Shown piece after piece: positions 1 through 9,112 of a DNA stretch of 46,430 bases. Each line of letters opens with the position of its first letter. Within the stretch, counting starts at the first letter, position 1. Made by a program: the position numbers and the translations under genes. This DNA comes from Croceitalea sp. (GTDB lineage Bacteria > Bacteroidota > Bacteroidia > Flavobacteriales > Flavobacteriaceae): contig JABDND010000084.1 of assembly GCA_013001145.1 (NCBI GenBank), forward strand, positions 1 through 46,430, read 5' to 3'. The notes below the pieces were generated by a model. The model was not told the origin of the DNA. It ran no database searches and was given only the letters and a program-made list of their open reading frames with translations.

Positions 1-1345
1 TTTTGACAGAATGCATGCCGTATTTCTGCATTAGCTCATAGGCGGGTACCATTTGCTGGTCGTATGTACGTGGCGCCGCACTGGTTTCGTGGTGCATTAT
101 CATTTCAACGCCTTTTTCTTTGGCATATCTGTTCACTTCGGCAATGTCATAATCAGAATAGGGGGTGACAAAATCAAATACACCTTCACGGTCTTCAAAA
201 CCTATCCAATGGTCCCAGCCTGTGTTCCAGCCTTCTACCAGCACGCCGCCAAAGCCGTTGGCAGCAGCAAAATCTATATATTTTTTTGTGTTTTCGGTTG
301 AGGCGCCATGCTTTTTACTTATTTGTTCCTTCCCCAAGGTGGCGAAGGTGTTCATGTCTTGTGTGCCCTCTAAATCCCAGGTTGCCAACCCTAGGTGCAT
401 TTCCCACCATATGCCCACGTACTTCATGGGTGTGAACCATTCAATATCACCCAAGACATTGGGTTCGTTCAAGTTTTCGATGAGTCTTGATTCAATTAAA
501 TCGCCTGCACGATCAGCTATTTGAATGGTTCGCCATGGGGTGTTAAAGGGAAGCGCTCTTTTTACCTTATGGCCCAAACGATCAGATCCAACCAATTCGC
601 TGGTCAATTTTAAATTCTCGGTATCCACTTTCAAGGTCATCCCGGCATAATCGGTGAGATTGGCTTCATGAAAGGTCAGGTGCAATCCATCTTCAGAACG
701 CAGGGTAACTGGAGTATTAACCGCATTTTCTGGAATATAGGTAGCGGCCAAATCGGCATGGTTGCTTTTTGAAAGGGCATTTATTTCAGAGACTTTGGTT
801 GTGTTGTACAAGTGTTCATAAATGTCCCAATCACCGGGAATCCACCATGCCGTATGGTCACCAGTCAATTGAAACTGGGTATGCTCATCCATGATTGTGA
901 GACTGTCAATGCCTGATTGGGGCAAGAATTCATATCTAAAACCAATACCATCATCATAAGCTTTAAAATGCACATTGAATTTTCGGTTAGGTGAAGCTGT
1001 TTCTTCAAGGTTAACTGTTAGTTTATTATAATGGTTGCGCACTTTTCTCTGTTCTCCCCAGGGCATCTCCCAGGTCTCATCAAAAGAGTTGGATTGTGTG
1101 CCGATAATTCTAAGGCCACTTGCCAATGCAGTTTGATCTTTAAATTCAAATCCCATGGATGAGGTGTCAATTACCACACTATTGTTATGAGAGACCGTAT
1201 AATGGGGCGTTCCATTTTCACTTAAGAAAAATGATATTTCATTGATACCAGTGGGCGATGTAACCGAGGTCGACCTTTGATTGTTTTTACAAGAAACGGA
1301 GATGAAGAGCAGGCTTAGCCCTATCACGTAATACATATGTTTCAT
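1..1345 (-). CDS. Glycoside hydrolase family 97 protein (partial, C-terminus off window)
   Basis: Likely secreted or lipid-anchored alpha-glucosidase/alpha-galactosidase of family GH97 (SusB-like). Read from an ATG at 1345, it opens with a hydrophobic signal ending in SVSC, a possible lipobox with Cys at residue 20. A GH97 N-terminal beta-sandwich follows, then the start of the barrel. Visible landmarks are GIWWEMH, VEGWNTGWDHW (Glu371) and MHHETS (Glu420). In SusB the glutamate of the HHET motif is, from memory, one of the calcium-binding/general-base residues. The frame is open to base 1, leaving about 448 residues of a family usually near 640-700, so the catalytic acid and the last third lie outside. 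Inverting versus retaining mechanism cannot be decided here. The next gene in the same direction is sodC, separated by a terminator. Confidence 0.9.
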   Translation of the reverse strand, partial: MKHMYYVIGLSLLFISVSCKNNQRSTSVTSPTGINEISFFLSENGTPHYTVSHNNSVVIDTSSMGFEFKDQTALASGLRIIGTQSNSFDETWEMPWGEQRKVRNHYNKLTVNLEETASPNRKFNVHFKAYDDGIGFRYEFLPQSGIDSLTIMDEHTQFQLTGDHTAWWIPGDWDIYEHLYNTTKVSEINALSKSNHADLAATYIPENAVNTPVTLRSEDGLHLTFHEANLTDYAGMTLKVDTENLKLTSELVGSDRLGHKVKRALPFNTPWRTIQIADRAGDLIESRLIENLNEPNVLGDIEWFTPMKYVGIWWEMHLGLATWDLEGTQDMNTFATLGKEQISKKHGASTENTKKYIDFAAANGFGGVLVEGWNTGWDHWIGFEDREGVFDFVTPYSDYDIAEVNRYAKEKGVEMIMHHETSAAPRTYDQQMVPAYELMQKYGMHSVK

Positions 1346-1443
1346 ATGTGTTGAATGTATTTTAAATTAGTGTAATGGATGTTTTCGTAACTTATTAATG
1401 TACTAACGGGAGCAGGATATGAAGTGATTGGCCACTAAAATAT

Positions 1444-1468
1444 AAAAGCCGCTGAAATAGCGGCTTTT
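1444..1468 (-). terminator. Rho-independent terminator after sodC
   Basis: Perfect 10-bp inverted repeat AAAAGCCGCT / AGCGGCTTTT around a 5-nt loop, followed on the minus strand by a T-rich tail. It lies 13 bases past the sodC stop codon and separates sodC from the GH97 gene. The symmetric A/T flanks could let it act in both directions. Confidence 0.85.
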
Positions 1469-1481
1469 GTACATTTATTGT

Positions 1482-2060
1482 TTATTGGATAATACCGGTG
1501 CACGAAATACGGGCTCCTGCTGCACCGCTGGGTTGGGAGGTAAAATCATCAACCCCTTGATGCACGATAACTGCTTTGCCAACAATGTTTTTGGTCTCAT
1601 CGTCACAACCAATGCACCATTTATCTGTTGAGAATTCAATAGTGCCATTACCTTCGGCATCGGCCATAAAATTACCTATGTCACCGGCATGAAAACCTCC
1701 TGCATCTCCCCACTTGCCATGAGGTTGAAATGTAGGGTTCCAATGTCCTCCTGTTGAGGTGCCATCTGCCGAGGAGCAATCTGCTTTTTCATGAATGTGT
1801 ATCGCATGTTCACCTTCAGAAAGTCCACTAAAGGTTGCTTTCATGGTTACAGTGCCATTTTCTTCCGTGAATTCTACCTCACCATCAACATTACTGTCGC
1901 TTTTTGGCTCCATTTTAAACTTAATAGCCTCAACTTCAATAATCTCTACTATTTCTTCTTTGGCATCTTCCATAGCATCCGAAGCATCTTTTTTCGCTTG
2001 TTTGCAGCTAAAAGCGCTTACAATGATCATGGTTACAAGAAATGTGCATATTTTTTTCAT
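1482..2060 (-). CDS. sodC: Superoxide dismutase [Cu-Zn], lipoprotein
   Basis: Converts superoxide to hydrogen peroxide and oxygen in the cell envelope. The 192-residue protein starts with a signal peptide ending in a cysteine (Cys19, SAFSC), so it is probably lipid-anchored, followed by a charged Lys/Asp/Glu linker to about residue 45 and the SOD domain. All expected metal ligands are present: His88, His90, His106 and His167 for copper; His106, His114, His124 and Asp127 for zinc. The disulfide pair Cys95/Cys187 and the active-site Arg184 in GARISC are also kept. An extra pair, Cys149-x-x-Cys152, sits in the loop before the last copper ligand. The gene appears monocistronic, with its own promoter and terminator. 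Confidence 0.95.
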   Translation of the reverse strand: MKKICTFLVTMIIVSAFSCKQAKKDASDAMEDAKEEIVEIIEVEAIKFKMEPKSDSNVDGEVEFTEENGTVTMKATFSGLSEGEHAIHIHEKADCSSADGTSTGGHWNPTFQPHGKWGDAGGFHAGDIGNFMADAEGNGTIEFSTDKWCIGCDDETKNIVGKAVIVHQGVDDFTSQPSGAAGARISCTGIIQ

Positions 2061-2083
2061 TTTTAGTGTTTTTGGGTTTTGGT

Positions 2084-2114
2084 CTAAGTTACAGAATATT
2101 TAAGGTCTTGTCAA
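2084..2114 (-). promoter_or_regulatory. Predicted Bacteroidetes-type promoter of sodC
   Basis: On the minus strand TTG (2112-2114) is followed 20 nt later by TAACTTAG (2084-2091), close to the Bacteroidetes consensus TTG / TAnnTTTG. It is 23 bases upstream of the sodC ATG and begins right after the stop of the upstream gene. Pattern match only. Confidence 0.45.
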
Positions 2115-2115
2115 C

Positions 2116-2601
2116 TTAAATGGATTCGAATAATGCTTTGGGATCTCTTATCCCACGTTTTAAATTTTCGCATAGCAATAGGCATTTATCAATTCGCAAT
2201 TGCGGATTTTTATATCGAAGGATAACATAGATTAGGCCACGTTTTTTTCCATCTGTTAAAGATTCAAATATTTTTAAAGCATCTGCATCACTGCCCATAA
2301 CAGCTTCAAATTCTTCAGGTACTTCAACGCCGTACTTGGAGTCATCTTCAAAGAACTGAAGTTCAAAATAATCATTGGCAAAAATGCCCAGTTTTTTTTG
2401 ATTGTTTTTACTGAACATCATGGTATACCCATCATTGCGTTTTATCAAGGCAGCATGGATAATTAGTTCTTTGGCTTCAAATTTGGCTAGCACTTTTACC
2501 CTTTTCAGTCCTTTTTCCAAAAAAGGTTTTACTATGGCCTCAGGCAACTGAATGCTGTGCATTTGACTTATGGTAGCTTCAAAAATGGGGCTCTTTAACA
2601 C
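2116..2601 (-). CDS. YdeI/OmpD-associated family protein (DUF1905-like N-terminus)
   Basis: 161-residue cytoplasmic protein. Residues 5-90 resemble the small beta-barrel DUF1905 domain. The C-terminal third carries the YdeI/OmpD-associated signature LTDGKKRGLIYVILRYKN followed by basic residues. The family has been annotated as 'bacteriocin protection', but its biochemical role is not established. The first codon is GTG at 2601. The next in-frame ATG (residue 14, base 2562) would shorten the DUF1905 strand, so I keep the GTG, not firmly. It appears to be a single gene. A second, longer YdeI-family gene lies at 15033-15611. Confidence 0.75.
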   Translation of the reverse strand: MLKSPIFEATISQMHSIQLPEAIVKPFLEKGLKRVKVLAKFEAKELIIHAALIKRNDGYTMMFSKNNQKKLGIFANDYFELQFFEDDSKYGVEVPEEFEAVMGSDADALKIFESLTDGKKRGLIYVILRYKNPQLRIDKCLLLCENLKRGIRDPKALFESI

Positions 2602-2643
2602 AGTGCAATAAGCTAATTAATATCTTTTTCCCCAATGTTCGTC

Positions 2644-3336
2644 TTATTGGCTTTTAAATAAACCAGAAAGATCGGGATTATAAAAAATTGCCAATTGAAA
2701 TCGGTCAAAATTGGCATTGTTGAAATGGTTTTTCAAATACCCTATTTGAACACTGCTATTGGAGGTCAAGTGCACGCCCCCGGCTAAAAACAAACGATTT
2801 TGACCAAAAATATCACCTTGCAAGTTTATAAACACCTCGTCATAAAAATTGAGAAAAAACGTATCTGTCAGGGGTAAGGTCATCTGTAGGCGATACCTTG
2901 CCCGGTGTTCCGTAAAAGAATCTTGTAGATCTCTATTTCGAATAAAACGTTGCTCCAATCGATATCGATGCTCAAACAATAGCTCCCAAACTTTGTTCTT
3001 TAAAATAAACTGCTCAAACAAACGATGTTCAAGCACCGTGTTCACCAATGGGGCATTATTTTCAAAAGTTGGGTCGGTATCAATATAGGCATAGCCCCCA
3101 GTCAAAATAGCGTTCTCATTTATATGATAATTGAGCCCTGTTCGCAATAGCATTTGATTGAATGAATCTCCAAAGTCATAAAACCGAAATTGCGCTTCGC
3201 TATGGATACTGAATTTGTCAGAAATTTTATTGGTACCAAAATACATGTACCAGGCACCTGTTTCATCTTCTCCGGTGTTTTGGGAATTGCAGAAAAGGGA
3301 AAAACCAACAGTGATAATAAATAAGTATTTCTTCAT
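2644..3336 (-). CDS. DUF2490 domain-containing protein, probable outer-membrane beta-barrel
   Basis: From the ATG at 3336 the protein has 230 residues and a clear signal peptide (MKKYLFIITVGFSLFCNSQ). The rest is rich in alternating aromatic/hydrophobic strands ending in aromatic residues, typical of DUF2490 (YaiO-like) barrels. Conserved-looking segments include HSEAQFRFYDFG, the LRTGLNY strand and LEQRFI. An earlier in-frame start at 3351 would overlap the upstream gene and put five residues before the signal, so 3336 is preferred. It begins one base after the stop of the sortilin-like gene and is very likely co-transcribed with it. Molecular function unknown. Confidence 0.82.
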   Translation of the reverse strand: MKKYLFIITVGFSLFCNSQNTGEDETGAWYMYFGTNKISDKFSIHSEAQFRFYDFGDSFNQMLLRTGLNYHINENAILTGGYAYIDTDPTFENNAPLVNTVLEHRLFEQFILKNKVWELLFEHRYRLEQRFIRNRDLQDSFTEHRARYRLQMTLPLTDTFFLNFYDEVFINLQGDIFGQNRLFLAGGVHLTSNSSVQIGYLKNHFNNANFDRFQLAIFYNPDLSGLFKSQ

Positions 3337-3337
3337 A

Positions 3338-6300
3338 TTAGTCCAATCCAAAAGTTACGGTTTCCTTAAAAGGGGAGAGGTCAATCGCTTCAATGGATTC
3401 GCGATATGCTTTCCATGTATCAGAAAAGAAGGTATTGGTCTTGTCCAAGGCCATTTTTAGTTCATCCTCGGCATATTTCATCAGGTTTCTTTCTGTGGTG
3501 GTTATTCCGTTTTTTCGACTTCCGACATAGCGGAAAGCCTGTCCAATACGCTGCATGACAGTAATTTCAGGATTACGGGTTATGCCTTGACGCTTGTCAT
3601 CTTTACCCAAATATAGGGCAATCACAGAATCCATTTCCTTGACAATTTCTTTAGAGGTTTTTATTTGATCTTTGTATTTGTCCTTGTCCAAATCACTCAT
3701 TTCTTTCTGGAATTTATTGGCCAAATTTTTACTCTCTACCAATTGTTTCACGGCATCAGCAGCCTTCTGCATGTAGTCTTCCAATTGTTTGCCATAGTTG
3801 TAGCTTTCGTTAATGGCTGCAAGGTTGGTATCAAGCCTGGGGTCGGTCTTAACGGTGACCATGGTTGAATCTGTTGTCTCACCATAAATTGCTTTTACTT
3901 TGTAAGTGCCAGGTTTGACATCAACACCACCACGCTCACGGGTATTTTTACTGATTCTTCTTGAAGGCCTATCTGCTCCCTTTTCATCGAGCCCCCAATA
4001 AATTCTGTGAAAACCGGGTTTCTCGGGCGTTTTGTATTTGAGCGTACGAATCAAGCGGGCACCATCATAAATATCAAATTGAACCGAATCTTTCTTTTGT
4101 GCTCCGGTCAACTCTTCTTTTTCTTTTGGGGCCTCTTCGCCACTTTCTTCTTTATCTTCGGAGCTTTCTTCACCCTCACCTTCATCTTTTGCATCCTCTT
4201 TTTTGGAATCTGCTTTATTTTTGCTCCCCTCTTTAAGATAGTAGGTGATCATGGCACCTCTTTTTCTATTTTCGGCGTTATAAAGGGCATCGCCACCAAA
4301 TCGACTGCCCGTGGGCTGTTGATAGGCAGCATGATAAGCGGTCGGACTTTCAAATAGTTTCACCTCTTTCTGAAGGATGGATTTGTCTTTGGCCAATGCA
4401 CGTAATGGCCTTATATCATCCAATACCCATGCCGCTCGGCCAAAAGTGCCGATAACCAAGTCATCTTCTCGCGGATGAATGACCAAATCTTTGGTAGATA
4501 CCGTAGGGAAACCCTCGGTCCATTTTTGCCATTTATTGCCCGCATCAAAAGAAATATAAAGACCATCATCTGTCCCTAAAAACAACAAATTTGAATTTTT
4601 GGGATCTTCAATGATGGAGAGCGCATAGCTCTGAACATCATTGCCATCAACTATTCGGGTCCACGTTTGACCGTAATCTTTGGTTCGATAAGCATAGGGC
4701 GTATAGTTGAACCTACGATAATCATTTGCAATAAGTAGGGCTTCGCCTTTATTGTTGGGCGAGGCTTTTATTTGTGCTATCCAACTGCCTTTGGGCAAGG
4801 CTTTTATGTTTGCGGTTACCTCGCTCCATGAAGCACCGCCATTTCTTGTAAGGTGCACGCGACCGTCATCAGAACCTACCCAAAGCATATCTTTTTCAAC
4901 AGGTGATGGTTCAATGACCAAGAGGGTACAATGGTTTTCGGCACCGGTGGCGTCCATGGTAAGGCCCCCACTTTCGCTTTGTTTTTGTTTTTCCGGGTCG
5001 TTGGTGGTCAAATCAGGTGAAATGACCTCCCAGGTAAGCCCTTTGTCGGTTGACTTGTGAACAAATTGACTACCAAAATAAACTGTTGAATTATCAAAGG
5101 GATCTTGTCCAATGGCCGCGTTCCAATTAAAGCGTAATTTGGTATCCGCATCGGGCGGTGTTGGCTTAACGGTGTAGTTGTTGCCCGTTTTCCAATCGTA
5201 CCTCACTACAGAGCCTTGCTGGCTCATGGAGTAGCCATACTGACTATCATCCAAATCGGGTATCACATCAAACCCATCACCAAAACTGATTTCTTGCCAG
5301 TAACTATTTCGAATGCCCTGTGCACGCCAAATATAGGCCGGACCGCGCCACGAGCCATTATCTTGCATACCGCCATAAACATTATAAGGATATTCATTAT
5401 CCGTATTGATATGGTAGAATTGGGCTACGGGTAAATTGCCAATAAAGCGCCATGTTTTGCCTCCATCTTTGGTAATGTTCATACCTCCATCATTGCCATC
5501 GATCATAAACTGGCCATTGTCAGGATGTATCCACCATGCATGGTGATCGGGGTGAACCCCATTGTCAACGCCATAAGCGCCCATGAGCTGTTTAAAATTT
5601 TTACCCCCATCTTCAGACACATTGACGTAGGTAAATACGGAGAATACTCGATTCTCATTTTCTGGATCAACATGAATGTCGGAGTAGTAAAAAGGACGAT
5701 TGCCAATATCGTTTTTGTCATTGATTTTTGTCCATTTAAAACCTCCATCTTCGGATCGGTACAGTGCATTCTTTTTGGCTTCGACCAAGGCATAGACAAT
5801 ATTGGGTTTGTTGGTAGCGATAGCAATCCCTATACGGCCCAATTCACCTTTGGGCAGACCGTCTTCATCGGTCAGTTTTTTCCAATTGGCGCCTCCATCG
5901 TGGGTCATATATAGGCCACTGCCTTCACCGCCCGATTTAAAAAACCAAGGGTCACGTTTATGCTCCCAAAGCGCCACCAAGAGTTTGTTGGGGTTGCTGG
6001 GATCTATGACCATATCGGCCACACCTGTTTTGTTATTGGCAAAAAGAATTTTATTCCAGGTTTTGCCGCCATCGGTGGTTTTGAATACGCCACGTTCAGG
6101 ATGTTCCCCCCATGGAGAACCAATGGCTCCAACATACACTACATCAGGATTTGTAGGATCAATGATTACACGATGAATGTGCCTTGTTTTTTCAAGACCC
6201 ATGGCTTTCCAAGTTTTACCGCCATCTAGCGATTTATAAACACCAAAGCCACCATTTAAACTGTTTCTTGGATTCCCCTCACCGGTACCTACCCAAATTA

Positions 6301-6595
6301 CTGAAGGGTTTGATTGTTGAATGGCTACGGCTCCTATGGACCCCGTTAGCTCCTTATCAAAAATGGGGTCCCACTTGATGCCCCCAGAAGTTGATTTCCA
6401 TAAACCACCTGAAGCAGTTCCCACATACATCACATCAGGGTTGGCGGTCACCACATCAATGGCTGTGACCCTGCCGCTCATACCACCTGGGCCTATATTA
6501 CGGGGTTTCAGGTCTTGTACCAAATCCATTGAAAATTCTTGGGCAATCAAAGAGCATGATGCAAAAAGCACCAAAAGGTAGAATAATTTTTTCAT
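3338..6595 (-). CDS. VPS10/sortilin-like BNR beta-propeller protein (annotated 'glycosyl hydrolase')
   Basis: Secreted protein of 1085 residues from the ATG at 6595, which is directly followed by a signal peptide (MKKLFYLLVLFASCSLIAQ). Residues 20-780 form one or two beta-propellers with repeated Asp-box motifs such as SLDGGKTW, TTDGGKTW, THDGGANW, SEDGGFKW and TKDGGKTW. A very acidic, low-complexity Lys/Glu/Ser linker follows (about residues 815-865, encoded around 4100-4225), then a short beta domain and a helical C-terminus. Propellers of this type are often labelled sialidase/sortilin or glycosyl hydrolase, but I see no catalytic set for a specific glycosidase, so a binding or scaffolding role is equally possible. 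The reading frame runs on to 6685, but that N-terminus would bury the signal peptide. Confidence 0.85.
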   Translation of the reverse strand: MKKLFYLLVLFASCSLIAQEFSMDLVQDLKPRNIGPGGMSGRVTAIDVVTANPDVMYVGTASGGLWKSTSGGIKWDPIFDKELTGSIGAVAIQQSNPSVIWVGTGEGNPRNSLNGGFGVYKSLDGGKTWKAMGLEKTRHIHRVIIDPTNPDVVYVGAIGSPWGEHPERGVFKTTDGGKTWNKILFANNKTGVADMVIDPSNPNKLLVALWEHKRDPWFFKSGGEGSGLYMTHDGGANWKKLTDEDGLPKGELGRIGIAIATNKPNIVYALVEAKKNALYRSEDGGFKWTKINDKNDIGNRPFYYSDIHVDPENENRVFSVFTYVNVSEDGGKNFKQLMGAYGVDNGVHPDHHAWWIHPDNGQFMIDGNDGGMNITKDGGKTWRFIGNLPVAQFYHINTDNEYPYNVYGGMQDNGSWRGPAYIWRAQGIRNSYWQEISFGDGFDVIPDLDDSQYGYSMSQQGSVVRYDWKTGNNYTVKPTPPDADTKLRFNWNAAIGQDPFDNSTVYFGSQFVHKSTDKGLTWEVISPDLTTNDPEKQKQSESGGLTMDATGAENHCTLLVIEPSPVEKDMLWVGSDDGRVHLTRNGGASWSEVTANIKALPKGSWIAQIKASPNNKGEALLIANDYRRFNYTPYAYRTKDYGQTWTRIVDGNDVQSYALSIIEDPKNSNLLFLGTDDGLYISFDAGNKWQKWTEGFPTVSTKDLVIHPREDDLVIGTFGRAAWVLDDIRPLRALAKDKSILQKEVKLFESPTAYHAAYQQPTGSRFGGDALYNAENRKRGAMITYYLKEGSKNKADSKKEDAKDEGEGEESSEDKEESGEEAPKEKEELTGAQKKDSVQFDIYDGARLIRTLKYKTPEKPGFHRIYWGLDEKGADRPSRRISKNTRERGGVDVKPGTYKVKAIYGETTDSTMVTVKTDPRLDTNLAAINESYNYGKQLEDYMQKAADAVKQLVESKNLANKFQKEMSDLDKDKYKDQIKTSKEIVKEMDSVIALYLGKDDKRQGITRNPEITVMQRIGQAFRYVGSRKNGITTTERNLMKYAEDELKMALDKTNTFFSDTWKAYRESIEAIDLSPFKETVTFGLD

Positions 6596-6618
6596 TTTAA
6601 AGAGGTTAATTAGTCGCC

Positions 6619-6626
6619 TAAAGATA
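6619..6626 (-). promoter_or_regulatory. Candidate -10 element of the sortilin-like gene
   Basis: TATCTTTA on the minus strand, seven of eight matches to TAnnTTTG, 24 bases upstream of the ATG at 6595. No clear TTG at -33. A nearly identical element with the same downstream context precedes the gene at 10380-13670. Confidence 0.35.
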
Positions 6627-6764
6627 AAGAAAAGTGCTACCGAAAATCTTAATAAGTTGTTAAGGGCACATTGTATATTAATCATGTGGAAAGATGAATG
6701 CGTTTATCGTATTTCAAAATGGCATTTAGTATCTTAGGGTAGTCATAAAAATGGAGCCTAGATT

Positions 6765-8285
6765 ATGAAAACGGTCACTACAAAGAACCAATCCAAAATA
6801 GCATTGGAAGCCTATTTTGATAAATTTCGAAAGAACATCATTGGTATTGAACAAAGAATACAAACACCTTTACACAGTGCCATTCCAGTAGTCTATGCCG
6901 ATTGGACGGCCAGTGGTAGAATGTACTCCCTTATTGAAGATAAATTCAGGAACGAGATTTATCCCCTGGTTGCCAATACCCATACCGATACCAACCATAC
7001 GGGCATGACCATGACCTATGCCTACCATAAAGCACAACAGCTCATTAAAAAACATGTTGGCGCCACCAAAAATGACATCCTCATTGCTTCAAACTCCGGT
7101 ATGACAGGTGTGGTCAATAAATTTCAGCGCATTTTGGGGCTAAAAGTTCATGAATCGTTCTTGCCCCAATTACAGTTTAAAGAAAACGAAGTGCCCGTGG
7201 TTTTTGTAACCCATATGGAACACCATTCCAACCAAACTAGTTGGGAAGAAACCATAGCGGATGTGGTTGTTGTCCCGCCCAATAAAGAGGGGCTGGTTGA
7301 TATTGGTATTTTTAAAGAGTATGTGCAAAAGTATAGTTCAAGAAAGACTAAAATTGCAGCTATTACATCTTGTTCCAATGTTACGGGTATTATGACCCCT
7401 TATATGGATATTGCCCAGTTTATGCATGAAATCGATGGCCTTTGCTTTGTTGATTTTGCCTGCTCTGCACCCTATGTGAACATCAATATGCATGAAGCGG
7501 ACCATGAAGGCAGATACTTGGATGCCATTTATTTTTCACCCCATAAATTCTTGGGTGGCCCAGGATCCAGTGGAGTGCTTATTTTCAATAAAAGTCTTTA
7601 TAAAAATACGGTTCCTGACAACCCTGGAGGCGGTACCGTAGATTGGACCAATCCGTGGGGAGAACATAAATTCATCAGCGATATTGAAGTTAGGGAAGAC
7701 GGTGGCACCCCTGCATTTTTACAGACCATCAAAGCTGCCATGTGTTGCCAGTTAAAATCTGAAATGGGGGTTGACAATATTAAGGCCAGGGAAGAAGAGA
7801 TACTGGATATTATTTGGGAAGAACTGGAGAACATTCACAACCTGCATATTTTGGCCGATAATCATAAAAAAAGATTGGGCGTGTTCTCTTTTTACATTGA
7901 TGGACTCCATTACAATCTAGGCGTTAAAATTTTAAACGATCGCTTTGGTATTCAAACCCGAGGGGGCTGTTCTTGTGCGGGAACCTATGGTCATTTTCTC
8001 CTTAATGTCACCCAAGAATATTCAAAGACCATAACCGATATGGTTAATGCTGGCGACTGTTCCACTAAACCGGGATGGATACGGTTATCCATTCATCCCA
8101 CCCATACCAATAATGAAATATACTTTATCTGCACAGCGATTAAGGCATTATCAATAAATTATGCGGAGTGGGTGAACGATTATGTTTGTGATTTCACGGT
8201 AGGCAGCATTAAACCCAAAAAAATGGACAATGTGCGCCATATGGAAGAAGCTGTCGACAGCTGTTTGGAACAAAATTTTGTTTGA
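6765..8285 (+). CDS. Class V aminotransferase-fold PLP enzyme (cysteine desulfurase-like)
   Basis: 506-residue cytoplasmic fold-type I PLP enzyme. Landmarks run in order: YADWTASGRMY, HTDTNHTG, a HMEHHSNQ segment, CFVDFACSAPY (PLP-binding Asp), FSPHKFLGGPGSSG with the Schiff-base Lys261, and RGGCSCAGTYGHFLL near residue 405. The last has a Gly-Gly-Cys-Ser-Cys arrangement reminiscent of the persulfide-carrying loop of cysteine desulfurases. About 100 residues longer than IscS/SufS, it belongs to the broad 'aminotransferase class V' group, so the substrate is unknown. The ATG follows a long stop-free gap with no competing start. The creatininase-family gene starts 39 bases downstream on the same strand and is probably co-transcribed. 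Confidence 0.85.
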   Translation: MKTVTTKNQSKIALEAYFDKFRKNIIGIEQRIQTPLHSAIPVVYADWTASGRMYSLIEDKFRNEIYPLVANTHTDTNHTGMTMTYAYHKAQQLIKKHVGATKNDILIASNSGMTGVVNKFQRILGLKVHESFLPQLQFKENEVPVVFVTHMEHHSNQTSWEETIADVVVVPPNKEGLVDIGIFKEYVQKYSSRKTKIAAITSCSNVTGIMTPYMDIAQFMHEIDGLCFVDFACSAPYVNINMHEADHEGRYLDAIYFSPHKFLGGPGSSGVLIFNKSLYKNTVPDNPGGGTVDWTNPWGEHKFISDIEVREDGGTPAFLQTIKAAMCCQLKSEMGVDNIKAREEEILDIIWEELENIHNLHILADNHKKRLGVFSFYIDGLHYNLGVKILNDRFGIQTRGGCSCAGTYGHFLLNVTQEYSKTITDMVNAGDCSTKPGWIRLSIHPTHTNNEIYFICTAIKALSINYAEWVNDYVCDFTVGSIKPKKMDNVRHMEEAVDSCLEQNFV

Positions 8286-8324
8286 CCACTCTCAATTCAA
8301 GCAATATAAAATCGATTTAACACG

Positions 8325-9089
8325 ATGATACGACCATACATACTCGCAGATACCAATTGGCAACATTTAAAAGATGCCCAATTTGACTTGGCCGTACTGC
8401 CTTGGGGCGCAACCGAAGCCCATAATTATCACTTACCCTATTCCACGGATTCCATTGAAGCCACCCAAATTGCAGAGGCATCTGGTGAAATTGCTTGGAA
8501 AAAAGGAGCAAAGGTTATAATTCTTCCAACAATTCCTTTTGGGGTGAATACAGGACAGTCAGATATTTTTCTGGATATGAACCTGAACCCCAGTACGCAA
8601 TTTGCCATACTGAAAGATATCTTGCAGGTATTGGATAGACAGGGCATTCACAAGTTTATGATTTTGAACAGCCATGGGGGCAACAATTGGAAAGCAATGA
8701 TTCGCGAATTGGGGTTGCTGTACCCAAAAATGTTTTTGTGTGTGGCCGAATGGTTTAAATTGGGGGATAAAGAAAAACACTTTGAACTGCCTGGTGATCA
8801 TGCCGGAGAAATGGAAACCAGTTTAATTTTACACTTATCACCCGATTTGGTACTACCTAAAAACCAATGGGGCGATGGTGCAGAAAAAAAGAATAAAATC
8901 AAGTCTTTTTCAGAAGGCTGGGTTTGGACGGAAAGGCCTTGGTCAAAAATCAGCCAAGACACTGGAGTAGGAAATCCAAAAGCAGCTACAACCCAGAAAG
9001 GGGAACAGTTTTTTAAGGCCGTTTGTCAAAAAGTGGGACAGCTGTTTTACGATATTGCCCAGGCCGATGTCGAAGACCTTTATGAATAA
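8325..9089 (+). CDS. Creatininase family protein
   Basis: Metal-dependent amidohydrolase of the creatininase superfamily, whose members act on cyclic amides and formamides (creatinine, formamidopyrimidines, mycofactocin precursor). At 254 residues it is of normal length. Metal-binding landmarks are PWGATEAHNYHLPYSTD with Glu31, His33 and Asp42, LNSHGGN with His117, and DHAGEMETS with Glu164. It has the HGGN form seen in many family members, not the HYEN form of true creatininases, so creatinine is not the likely substrate. It lies directly downstream of the class V PLP enzyme, hinting that the two act in one pathway, possibly on a nitrogen-containing small molecule. Confidence 0.87.
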   Translation: MIRPYILADTNWQHLKDAQFDLAVLPWGATEAHNYHLPYSTDSIEATQIAEASGEIAWKKGAKVIILPTIPFGVNTGQSDIFLDMNLNPSTQFAILKDILQVLDRQGIHKFMILNSHGGNNWKAMIRELGLLYPKMFLCVAEWFKLGDKEKHFELPGDHAGEMETSLILHLSPDLVLPKNQWGDGAEKKNKIKSFSEGWVWTERPWSKISQDTGVGNPKAATTQKGEQFFKAVCQKVGQLFYDIAQADVEDLYE

Positions 9090-9112
9090 AAAAAGCTTTG
9101 AAAACTACCTAC

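Noticed and set aside
53-524. Two plus-strand open frames at the window start
   Set aside because: They oppose the GH97 gene, whose translation is continuous and recognisable from 1345 to base 1.
4007-4357. Plus-strand open frame with a Phe-rich hydrophobic stretch
   Set aside because: It is the antisense shadow of the acidic linker of the sortilin-like protein; Glu/Lys-rich coding reads as Phe/Leu on the other strand.
6596-6685. Longer N-terminus for the sortilin-like protein
   Set aside because: It would place about 30 residues before a clear signal peptide and extends across a -10-like element.
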